The notes under the pieces: generated by a model
What the model was told of the DNA's origin: nothing
Seen by the model: the letters and a program-made list of their open reading frames with translations, nothing else
The model's database searches: none
Shown here: piece by piece, positions 1 through 5,004 of the stretch
How the letters are laid out: each line of letters opens with the position of its first letter
Numbering within the stretch: position 1 is the stretch's first letter
Assembly: GCA_027484885.1 (NCBI GenBank)
Contig: JAIXSD010000358.1
Coordinates: forward strand, 1 to 5,004
Source of the DNA: Rubrivivax sp.
GTDB lineage: Bacteria > Pseudomonadota > Gammaproteobacteria > Burkholderiales > Burkholderiaceae_C
Reading direction: 5' to 3'
DNA length: 5,004 nt
Made by a program: the position numbers and the translations under genes

Positions 1-1382
1 AAGACGAACACGCTGCCGCCGCCGGGCCGCGCTTCGCAGCGCACCTGTCCGTGGTGGCGCTGCGCGATCTGGCGCACCAGGCTCAGGCCCAGGCCCACAC
101 CGCCGGCCTGCTCGGCATGACCGGGCAGGCGGAAAAAGGCTTCAAAAATGCGCTCGCGCATGGCCTCGGGCACGCCCGGGCCGCGGTCGTTCACGCGCAG
201 CTCCGCATTGCCGGCGTCCCCGCGGGCCAGTTCCAGCAAGACCTCCTGGCCGCCATAGCGTTTGCCGTTTTCCAGCAGATTGCGCAGGGCGCGGCGCAGC
301 AGGCGCTCATCGCCGTGCACCAGCAGCTCGCTCAGGCCCGGGGCAGGCTGGAACTCGGCGCCGGTGCGGGCCGCCTCCTCCGCCGCCAGGCCCATCAAAT
401 CGACCTGCAGCGGCGTCTGCGCCATCGGCTCAGCGCCACGTGCCGCCGCATCCAGACGGCTGGCCAGCAAGACCTCCTCGACCAGGGCGTCGAGCTCCGA
501 GATGTTGGTGTGGATCTCGGTTTGCAGGCGGGCGCGCTGCTCCGGCCCGGCGTTGTCCAGCATGGCAAAAGCCATCTTGAGGCGGGCCAGGGGCGAGCGC
601 AGCTCGTGGCTGGCATTGGCCAGCAAGGACTGCTGGGCGCGCAGCAAGCTCTCGATTTGCGTGGCCGCGCGGTTGAAGCTGCTGGCCAGGGCCGCCACTT
701 CATCCTTGCCGCTTTCGTCCACCCGATGGGCCAGCTGGCCGGCACCGAATTGCTCCACGCCAGCTTTCAAGCCCTCCAAGCGGCGTGTCAGCCGACGCAC
801 CACGGGATAGGCCCCCGCGGCCACGCCGAAAAACAGCAGCACCAGCAAGACCAGCAAAACCTGGCCATTGGGGCGCGGGCCAAAGAAGGGCAAGCCCCAA
901 GGCGCGGGCGGGCCCTCGTTGCGTTTGAAGAAGGGTCGCTCGGGGCCCATGCCGCCACCGCCACCCAGGCCCGGGCCCATGCGCCCACCGGGGCCGAAGC
1001 GGAAGCCGCCGCGCATCAGCAGCAGGCTGCGCCCGTCTTCCAGCGGCACGCGGATGGTCGGTGGGCCCGGCAAGACCTCGCGATCCAGAAACTCCTCGGA
1101 CGCAGCCACGCGCTCACCCTGACGGTCCAGCAGCGCAATCGCCACGTGCAGGCGCTGCCCCCACTCCTGCAAGGCCTCGGCCTGCTCCTCGCGCGGCGCG
1201 CTGGCGGCCGGCAACGCACCGTGGATCAGCTCGGCCATGGCCGTCAGCCGGTCATTGGCCGAGGCTTCAAAATTGCCCCGTTCCTGCTCGATATGGCGCT
1301 GGAACAACCAGGCCGAGCCGAAGGCAAAGGCCAGCAGGATGACCACCAGGGTCAGGTAGATGCGCAGGTAAAGCGACTTCAT
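1..1382 (-). CDS. Sensor histidine kinase, CpxA/RstB-like, C-terminal end cut by the window edge
   Basis: Inner-membrane sensor kinase expected to autophosphorylate on histidine and pass the phosphate to the regulator encoded just upstream. I translated 460 codons from the ATG at 1382-1380 to the edge with no stop. TM1 lies at about residues 6-28, a periplasmic domain at about 29-172 and TM2 at about 174-192. A HAMP linker follows from P193 to about 246. The H box is ASHELRSPL with phospho-acceptor H259. The ATP-binding domain has an N box (RNLLENGKRYGG, N372), a G1 box (DRGPG, D399), an F box (FEAFF, about 413) and a G2 box (GGVGLGL, 427-433). After G2 the protein runs to GGGSVFV, so probably only a few residues are missing. 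The periplasmic loop has a Gly/Met/Pro/Phe-rich stretch at 123-171. No clear ribosome site precedes the ATG. A GTG at 1415-1413 would add 11 residues and sits 9 nt from the regulator's stop, so translational coupling is possible. The ligand is unknown. Confidence 0.93.
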   Translation of the reverse strand, partial: MKSLYLRIYLTLVVILLAFAFGSAWLFQRHIEQERGNFEASANDRLTAMAELIHGALPAASAPREEQAEALQEWGQRLHVAIALLDRQGERVAASEEFLDREVLPGPPTIRVPLEDGRSLLLMRGGFRFGPGGRMGPGLGGGGGMGPERPFFKRNEGPPAPWGLPFFGPRPNGQVLLVLLVLLFFGVAAGAYPVVRRLTRRLEGLKAGVEQFGAGQLAHRVDESGKDEVAALASSFNRAATQIESLLRAQQSLLANASHELRSPLARLKMAFAMLDNAGPEQRARLQTEIHTNISELDALVEEVLLASRLDAAARGAEPMAQTPLQVDLMGLAAEEAARTGAEFQPAPGLSELLVHGDERLLRRALRNLLENGKRYGGQEVLLELARGDAGNAELRVNDRGPGVPEAMRERIFEAFFRLPGHAEQAGGVGLGLSLVRQIAQRHHGQVRCEARPGGGSVFV

Positions 1383-1421
1383 GCCAGCGCGAACACCAGG
1401 ACGAGCTGCGAGCACTCGGAC

Positions 1422-2135
1422 TCAATGGCCATTGTCGGCATCCTGCTTGCGCGCGAACACATAGCCAGCGCCACGCACAGTCAGCACGCGACGCGGCGTT
1501 TTCGGGTCGTCTTCGATCAAGGCGCGGATGCGCGAGATGTGCACATCGATGGAGCGATCGAAGGCATCGAGCGGATGGCCTTTGAGCGCATCCATGATCT
1601 GATCGCGCGAGAGCACGCGGCCCGGGCTTTGCGCCAGCACCACCAGCAAGTCGAACTGGTGGCCGGTGAAATCGAGGGGCTTGCCATCCAGCCGCGCCAT
1701 GCGGGCGGCCAGATCAATCTCCAGGCGGCCGAAGCGCAGCACATCGTCGGGCGGCGTGTCCGGCTCAGCACGGCGCAACAAGGCCTTGATGCGGGCTTGC
1801 AGCTCGCGCGGCTCGAAAGGTTTGGCCAGGTAGTCGTCGGCGCCGAGTTCGAGGCCGAGGATGCGATCCATGGGCTCGCCGCGGGCCGAGAGCATCAGCA
1901 CCGGCAGGCGGCGCGTCAGCGCATCGGCGCGCAGCTCGCGGCAGAAATCCAGGCCGTCGCCGTCCGGCAGCATCAGGTCCAGCACAAGCAGATCGAAAGC
2001 CTGCTCGGCCAGGGCCGCGCGGCCTTCGGCCAAGGTGCCGGCCACTCGCACCTCGAAACCGGCCGCGCTGAGGTAGTCCCCCAGCATGGCGGTGAGGCGG
2101 GCGTCATCGTCGATCAGCAGCAGTCTGGAGCTCAT
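1422..2135 (-). CDS. OmpR/PhoB-family response regulator, CpxR/RstA-like
   Basis: Cytoplasmic DNA-binding response regulator of 237 residues, the normal length for the family. The receiver domain (about 1-120) has the acidic pocket D9/D10, phospho-acceptor D53 in VLDLMLPDGDG, switch residue S83 in MLSARG and K105 in DDYLAKPF. The C-terminal winged helix (about 132-230) has the family landmarks LDFTGHQFDLL, the RSIDVHISRIR recognition helix and the RGAGYVFA wing. The PFDR/AFDR-SID pattern and the receiver are closest in my memory to CpxR and RstA. I chose the ATG at 2135-2133 because the receiver fold begins at once (MSSRLLLIDDD). In-frame ATG (2228) and GTG (2243) starts further upstream would only add a Pro/Ser-rich tail with no family counterpart. 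No strong Shine-Dalgarno is visible. The gene lies 39 nt upstream of the kinase and 121 nt downstream of the periplasmic protein gene, so a shared transcript is likely. Its target is inferred to include the region before the periplasmic protein gene. Confidence 0.95.
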   Translation of the reverse strand: MSSRLLLIDDDARLTAMLGDYLSAAGFEVRVAGTLAEGRAALAEQAFDLLVLDLMLPDGDGLDFCRELRADALTRRLPVLMLSARGEPMDRILGLELGADDYLAKPFEPRELQARIKALLRRAEPDTPPDDVLRFGRLEIDLAARMARLDGKPLDFTGHQFDLLVVLAQSPGRVLSRDQIMDALKGHPLDAFDRSIDVHISRIRALIEDDPKTPRRVLTVRGAGYVFARKQDADNGH

Positions 2136-2206
2136 GGTGCTTGTGTGAAGAGAAAATGCCGGGGCCGCAGGGCGCCCGCGCCGCAGAGACGGCAGCGAGG
2201 CCGCAG

Positions 2207-2221
2207 GCCCTTCAGGAGGGC
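2207..2221 (-). other. Small hairpin in the gap between the periplasmic protein and regulator genes
   Basis: GCCCT (2207-2211) and AGGGC (2217-2221) form a perfect 5-bp inverted repeat around a 5-nt loop, 36 nt after the stop of the periplasmic protein gene. No T-run follows on the minus strand, so it is not a convincing terminator. It could mark an RNA processing or partial attenuation point that lowers expression of the regulator and kinase relative to the first gene. The rest of the 121-nt gap shows no clear promoter. Confidence 0.25.
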
Positions 2222-2256
2222 TGAGCATAAACGAGGAGGCCACGGGTCAAGTCGCC

Positions 2257-2769
2257 TCAACCGCCATGCTTGCCGCCACGCATCTCCATGTGCTTGGCCA
2301 TGCGGGCCTGCATCTTCTTCATGCGCTCGGCCATCTTGGCGCGCTGCTCGGGCGTCAGCACGCGCGCGGCGTCGACCATGGCCTGGCTCATGCGCTTGCT
2401 GGCGGCCTCGTGCTGGGCATTCATCTGCTGGCGCAGCGATTCGATGGCGGCAGCGTCGATGTTGGGCGCGGTGAACAAGGCCATGCTTTGCTCATGCAGC
2501 TTGCGGCTGCCTTCATGCTGGGCCTTCAGATCGGCATGGGCGGCATCCATGATCTGCTTGATCTGGGCACGCTGGGCATCGGAGGCATCGACCATGTCGA
2601 GCATGTGCTCCATATGACCGCCGCCCATGGGCATCATCGACATGCCATGGCCACCACGATGGCCCATGGGACCACCATGCCCTTGGGCTTGGGCCGCCAC
2701 GCCGCTGAATGCCAGTGCCGCGACCACCATGCCGGTGCTCAGCCAGGTTTTGAGTTTCAGTTGGGACAT
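2257..2769 (-). CDS. Spy/CpxP/ZraP-like exported protein, His/Met-rich
   Basis: Predicted periplasmic protein of 170 residues, probably a small helical chaperone or metal-responsive accessory protein of the LTxxQ family (Spy, CpxP, ZraP, CnrX relatives). A signal peptide is visible: positive start (MSQLKLK), hydrophobic core at about 13-24, and an AQA cleavage site after residue 28. The mature N-terminus (29-56) is rich in Gly, His and Met (GHGGPMGHRGGHGMSMMPMG). A charged helical body follows. It carries a degenerate first repeat (DASDAQRAQI, 61-70) and a clear second one (LTPEQRAKM, 138-146), and ends in a His/Met/Gly tail (KHMEMRGGKHGG). The ATG at 2769 was chosen over an upstream TTG at 2808 because it starts a standard signal peptide and has GGAG 7 nt before it. 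The gene precedes the regulator and kinase on the same strand, as expected of a target or modulator of that pair. Met/His clusters suggest copper, zinc or nickel binding, which is inference. The exact subfamily is uncertain. Confidence 0.85.
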   Translation of the reverse strand: MSQLKLKTWLSTGMVVAALAFSGVAAQAQGHGGPMGHRGGHGMSMMPMGGGHMEHMLDMVDASDAQRAQIKQIMDAAHADLKAQHEGSRKLHEQSMALFTAPNIDAAAIESLRQQMNAQHEAASKRMSQAMVDAARVLTPEQRAKMAERMKKMQARMAKHMEMRGGKHGG

Positions 2770-2776
2770 CACAGGA

Positions 2777-2780
2777 CTCC
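2777..2780 (-). promoter_or_regulatory. Ribosome binding site deciding the start of the Spy-like gene
   Basis: GGAG on the minus strand lies 7 nt before the ATG at 2769-2767. This is ideal spacing and supports the shorter 170-residue product over the TTG start at 2808. The first G also forms the base of the inverted repeat CGTCGG/CCGACG (2780-2785 with 2812-2817). Confidence 0.7.
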
Positions 2781-2817
2781 GTCGGTGTTGGGGTGACTGA
2801 ATCTTCAATCCCCGACG
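2780..2817 (-). other. Possible leader hairpin abutting the Spy-like gene's ribosome site
   Basis: CGTCGG at 2780-2785 is the exact reverse complement of CCGACG at 2812-2817. In the minus-strand transcript the 6-bp stem could extend inward by two G-C pairs (2810-2811 with 2792-2793), and the inner loop could add a short UUGA/UCAG stem. The structure ends on the Shine-Dalgarno, so it could tune translation. This matters only if transcription starts upstream of 2817, which the sequence does not settle. Confidence 0.3.
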
Positions 2818-2849
2818 TAAGCCGGCTGTGCCCCGGCCGTAAAGATCTG
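2817..2849. promoter_or_regulatory. Phased direct repeats, candidate response-regulator operator
   Basis: Three 11-bp units follow each other without gaps: GTAAGCCGGCT (2817-2827), GTGCCCCGGCC (2828-2838) and GTAAAGATCTG (2839-2849). The outer two begin GTAA and the first two share 7 of 11 bases. OmpR-family regulators bind direct repeats about one helical turn apart, and the E. coli CpxR box uses GTAAA half-sites. The site lies 48-80 nt upstream of the Spy-like start, a suitable place for an activator. An imperfect GCCGG/CCGGC dyad overlaps the middle. No good -35/-10 pair could be picked nearby; the poor match would fit an activator-dependent promoter. Confidence 0.35.
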
Positions 2850-2869
2850 TGAATGCCCGGCGCCAATGA

Positions 2870-2893
2870 AAAGAGCGCCCGCAGGCGCTCTTT
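2870..2893 (-). terminator. Rho-independent terminator of ettA, possibly bidirectional
   Basis: AAAGAGCGCC (2870-2879) and GGCGCTCTTT (2884-2893) form a perfect 10-bp stem with the 4-nt loop CGCA. On the minus strand the hairpin ends in TTTT then CATTG, starting 30 nt after the ettA stop, which is typical spacing. The plus strand reads TTTCTTTGG after the stem, so the element could also work rightward. It should isolate the Spy-like gene and two-component genes from ettA transcription. Confidence 0.85.
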
Positions 2894-2922
2894 CTTTGGA
2901 ACTTGCAGCTGGCGCTGCGCGA

Positions 2923-4587
2923 TCACTTGATCGGCTTGAAACGCATGCGCTTGGGGCGCGCGCCTTCTTCGCCCAGACGCTTCTTCTTGTCGGCTTCGTA
3001 CTCGTGGAAGTTGCCGTCGAAGAAGAACCACTGCGAATCGCCTTCGCAAGCCAGGATGTGGGTGCAGATGCGGTCCAGGAACCAGCGATCGTGGGAGATC
3101 ACCATGGCCGAGCCGGCGAACTCCAGCAGCGCTTCTTCCAGCGCGCGCAGGGTTTCGACGTCCAGGTCGTTCGACGGTTCGTCCAGCATCAACACATTGC
3201 CGCCCTGGGCCAGGGTCTTGGCCAGGTGCAAGCGTCCGCGCTCACCGCCCGAGAGGCTGCCGACCAGCTTTTGCTGGTCATTGCCCTTGAAGTTGAAACG
3301 GCCGATGTAGGCACGGCTGGGCATGACGAACTTGCCAACCGTGATGTTGTCCAGGCCGCCGGAGACGTCTTGCCAGACGGTCTTCTCGGCATCCAGGCTT
3401 TGACGGCTCTGGTCCACAAAGGCCAGCTTGGCGGTCTTGCCGATGGAGACCTCGCCGCTGTCCGGCGTTTCCACGCCCTGGATCATGCGGAATAGGGTCG
3501 ACTTGCCGGCACCGTTGGGGCCGATGATGCCGACGATGGCGCCGGCCGGCACCTTGAAGCTCAGGTTGTCGATCAGCATGCGATCGCCAAAGCTCTTGGA
3601 GACGTTCTTGAACTCGATCACTTCATTGCCCAGGCGCTCGGCCACGGGGATGAAGATTTCGTTGGTCTCGTTGCGCTTTTGGTATTCGACGTCGCTCAGC
3701 TCTTCGAAGCGGGCCAGACGCGCCTTGCTCTTGGCCTGGCGGCCCTTGGCATTGGAGCGCACCCACTTCAGTTCTTCCTTCATGGCCTTGGCGCGGGCGT
3801 CTTCGCTCTTCTGCTCCTGCTCCAGGCGGCGTTCCTTCTGGTCCAGCCAGTCGGAGTAATTGCCCTTCCAGGGGATGCCGTGGCCGCGGTCCAGTTCCAG
3901 AATCCACTCGGCGGCGTTGTCCAGGAAGTAGCGATCGTGGGTGATGGCCACCACGGTGCCGGGGAAGCGTTGCAGGAACTGCTCCAGCCACTCGACCGAT
4001 TCGGCGTCCAAGTGGTTGGTCGGCTCATCCAGCAGCAGCATGTCGGGCTTGGACAGCAGCAGGCGGCACAGGGCCACACGGCGCTTTTCACCGCCGGACA
4101 GCACGCCGATGACGGCGTCCCAGGGCGGCAGGTTCAGGGCGTCAGCGGCCAGTTCCAGCTGCAGGTCGGTGTTCTCGGAACCGGCGGCGGCGATGATGGC
4201 TTCCAGCTCGCCCTGCTCGGCGGCCAGGGCGTCGAAGTCGGCGTCTTCTTCGGCATAGGCCGCGTAGACCTCGTCCAGGCGCTTCTTGGCGGCCAGCACG
4301 CCGCCAATGCCTTCTTCCACGGCCTCACGCACGGTCTGCTCGGGGTTGAGCTTGGGCTCCTGCTCCAGGTAGCCGATCTTGATGCCGGGCATCGGGATCG
4401 CTTCGCCCTCGTACTCCTTGTCCACGCCGGCCATGATCTTCAGGATGGTCGATTTGCCAGAACCGTTCAGGCCCAGCACGCCGATCTTGGCGCCGGGGAA
4501 GAACGACAGGGAAATGTCCTTGAGGATGTGGCGTTTCGGGGGAACCGTCTTGTTGACGCGGTTCATGGAAAAGACGTATTGCGCCAT
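2923..4587 (-). CDS. ettA: Energy-dependent translational throttle protein EttA (ABC-F ATPase)
   Basis: Soluble ABC-F ATPase that binds the ribosomal E site and gates entry into the elongation cycle according to ATP/ADP levels (known for E. coli EttA). The 554 residues match the family length (about 555). The first ATPase domain has Walker A GLNGSGKST (39-47), the EttA arm insertion at about 95-140, signature LSGGE (163-167), Walker B MLLLDEP with catalytic E188, and H217. The P-site tRNA interaction motif linker, charged and helical, spans about 242-322. The second domain has Walker A GPNGAGKST (356-364), signature LSGGER (445-450), Walker B VLMLDEP with E470, and H499. The opening MAQYVFSMNRV and basic end (RMRFKPIK) are typical. 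Both ATP sites are intact and there is no transmembrane segment. The ATG at 4587 has AGGA 11 nt upstream. The gene appears monocistronic, with a terminator 30 nt after its stop. Uup and other ABC-F members are less likely given the arm and linker lengths. Confidence 0.97.
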   Translation of the reverse strand: MAQYVFSMNRVNKTVPPKRHILKDISLSFFPGAKIGVLGLNGSGKSTILKIMAGVDKEYEGEAIPMPGIKIGYLEQEPKLNPEQTVREAVEEGIGGVLAAKKRLDEVYAAYAEEDADFDALAAEQGELEAIIAAAGSENTDLQLELAADALNLPPWDAVIGVLSGGEKRRVALCRLLLSKPDMLLLDEPTNHLDAESVEWLEQFLQRFPGTVVAITHDRYFLDNAAEWILELDRGHGIPWKGNYSDWLDQKERRLEQEQKSEDARAKAMKEELKWVRSNAKGRQAKSKARLARFEELSDVEYQKRNETNEIFIPVAERLGNEVIEFKNVSKSFGDRMLIDNLSFKVPAGAIVGIIGPNGAGKSTLFRMIQGVETPDSGEVSIGKTAKLAFVDQSRQSLDAEKTVWQDVSGGLDNITVGKFVMPSRAYIGRFNFKGNDQQKLVGSLSGGERGRLHLAKTLAQGGNVLMLDEPSNDLDVETLRALEEALLEFAGSAMVISHDRWFLDRICTHILACEGDSQWFFFDGNFHEYEADKKKRLGEEGARPKRMRFKPIK

Positions 4588-4598
4588 GGCGGGAGTTT

Positions 4599-4602
4599 TC
4601 CT
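4599..4602 (-). promoter_or_regulatory. Ribosome binding site of ettA
   Basis: AGGA on the minus strand (within CCAGGAAAAC) lies 11 nt before the ettA ATG. That spacing is a little long but is the best match available. Confidence 0.5.
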
Positions 4603-4630
4603 GGGATTGCTGAAAAGAGGCAGAGCTGCA

Positions 4631-4678
4631 GGCTGCTCGGCGGCAGCCGCGCCTCACAGGGCCGACGGGCTTGTGAGG
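4631..4678 (-). other. Two tandem hairpins in the ettA leader
   Basis: The first in the leftward transcript is CCTCACA/TGTGAGG (4672-4678 with 4652-4658), a perfect 7-bp stem with a 13-nt interior that can pair partly further. The second is GGCTGC/GCAGCC (4643-4648 with 4631-4636), a perfect 6-bp stem with a 6-nt loop. They are 3 nt apart and end 44 nt before the ettA start. No T-run follows the second stem directly; the nearest is CTCTTTTC about 10 nt later. They may be leader structure, but neither is a clear terminator. Confidence 0.4.
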
Positions 4679-4877
4679 GCAAACAACCGCGTATTGTCGC
4701 AGCTTCGGCCGTTGCTTCGCGTGACCGACGGGCAAGATCGATGAATTCACGACCGCCTGCCACGCCGTCAGCGTCAACCTCAGCACCAAGCTCCGCCCGG
4801 ACCCGCGAGCGCCCACAGTGCGCAACCAAGCGAGAAGCCTGCCAACAATGCCCGGTCGGCCGCCCCCAGGCCCGGCC

Positions 4878-4883
4878 TATAAT
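4878..4883 (+). promoter_or_regulatory. Perfect -10 box of a rightward promoter
   Basis: TATAAT matches the sigma-70 -10 consensus exactly, in an otherwise GC-rich stretch. The hexamer 17 bp upstream (GTCGGC, 4855-4860) is a poor -35. The expected start would be near 4890. It probably drives a gene divergent from ettA that begins at or past the right edge. Confidence 0.5.
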
Positions 4884-4891
4884 CAAAGGCT

Positions 4892-4928
4892 CGCCGCGCT
4901 TCTCAGTCTTGCGCGGCGTTTCCTTTTT
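4892..4928 (+). terminator. GC hairpin plus T-rich tract right after the promoter (attenuator-like)
   Basis: CGCCGCGC (4892-4899) and GCGCGGCG (4911-4918) form a perfect 8-bp GC stem with an 11-nt loop, followed at once by TTTCCTTTTT (4919-4928). By shape it is an intrinsic terminator on the plus strand. Because no plus-strand gene ends here and a TATAAT lies 8 nt upstream, it could be an attenuator, a 5' stabilising hairpin or the end of a very short transcript. The T-tract is interrupted by CC, which weakens it. Confidence 0.4.
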
Positions 4929-5004
4929 CAGCTCAAGCACGCTCCTTGGCGCACCGAAGACTGGCGTCTGCTCACCGCGGCGCGGCTGCGCCCACAGGGC
5001 ACCG

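Larger units (their letters stand above)
4588..5004. other. Right-end region without a confirmed gene
   Basis: About 417 nt. The part next to ettA is its leader. A candidate ettA -10 is GACAAT on the minus strand near 4698-4693 (4 of 6 matches), with no convincing -35. The rest holds a rightward TATAAT and hairpin. Reading frames stay open to the edge on the plus strand (ATG at 4741 and ATG at 4848), but the first encodes Ser/Pro/Arg-rich sequence without recognisable character. I recognise no conserved protein, tRNA or repeat here. Confidence 0.5.

Noticed and set aside
2136..2243. N-terminal extension of the response regulator from the GTG at 2243 or the ATG at 2228
   Set aside because: The receiver fold begins directly at the ATG at 2135. 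The extra Pro/Ser/Ala-rich residues match nothing in OmpR-family regulators.
51..2474. Plus-strand open frame of 807 codons spanning the kinase, the regulator and part of the Spy-like gene
   Set aside because: It is antisense to three genes with clear domains and signal sequences. Its product is Gln/Ala/Arg/His-rich with no domain, as expected when a GC-biased codon pattern removes stops from the opposite strand.
2266..2796. Plus-strand open frame of 176 codons opposite the Spy-like gene
   Set aside because: A mirror of the His/Met/Ala-rich codons of the minus-strand gene, with no recognisable family. The minus-strand frame has a signal peptide, LTPEQ and a good ribosome site.
2866..3495. 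Plus-strand open frame of 209 codons opposite the end of ettA
   Set aside because: It lies entirely antisense to the conserved second ATPase domain and begins inside the terminator, so it is a shadow.
4742..4749. Palindrome TGAATTCA between ettA and the right-end promoter
   Set aside because: A single 8-bp palindrome without a partner or promoter context is expected by chance.
4563..4940. Minus-strand open frame of 125 codons overlapping the ettA start
   Set aside because: It starts with GTG inside the TATAAT-side hairpin region, overlaps the ettA start out of frame, and its Arg/Ala/Pro-rich product has no recognisable features.
4741..5004. Plus-strand open frame from the ATG at 4741
   Set aside because: Ser/Pro/Arg/Cys-rich low-information sequence with no ribosome site, running through the -10 box. 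It looks like chance openness in GC-rich DNA.

Overview
The window is GC-rich and carries four protein genes, all on the minus strand, read from right to left: ettA, a Spy/CpxP-like periplasmic protein, an OmpR-family response regulator and a sensor histidine kinase that runs off the left edge. The strong G/C bias at third codon positions and the close match of the long ABC-F protein to proteobacterial EttA suggest a betaproteobacterium, probably Burkholderiales (Rubrivivax/Roseateles/Paucibacter-type). That placement is inference from composition and protein character, not a database match.

Positions 1-2769 look like one envelope-stress module. A 170-residue exported His/Met/Gly-rich protein with an LTPEQ motif is followed after 121 nt by a 237-residue CpxR/RstA-like regulator, and after another 39 nt by a membrane histidine kinase with all its catalytic boxes. 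The layout resembles E. coli Cpx (CpxP with CpxR and CpxA) or Zra (ZraP with ZraS and ZraR). Both the accessory protein and the kinase's periplasmic loop carry Gly/Met-rich low-complexity stretches. The 100-nt region upstream of the accessory gene holds three GTAA-like half-sites phased at 11 bp, a plausible binding site for the regulator, and a possible hairpin abutting the ribosome binding site.

A strong hairpin at 2870-2893 separates this module from ettA (2923-4587), an intact 554-residue ABC-F ATPase that acts on the ribosome. Its leader contains two tandem perfect hairpins.

The right end (4588-5004) has no gene I can identify with confidence. It holds the ettA leader and, facing the other way, a perfect TATAAT box followed within 10 nt by a GC-rich hairpin and a T-rich tract. 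This looks like the promoter and leader of a rightward gene beginning at or beyond the edge. I see no tRNA, rRNA, CRISPR array, insertion sequence or prophage feature. Nothing here is clearly a new system. The accessory-protein/kinase module and the right-edge promoter-hairpin are the parts most worth a second look.
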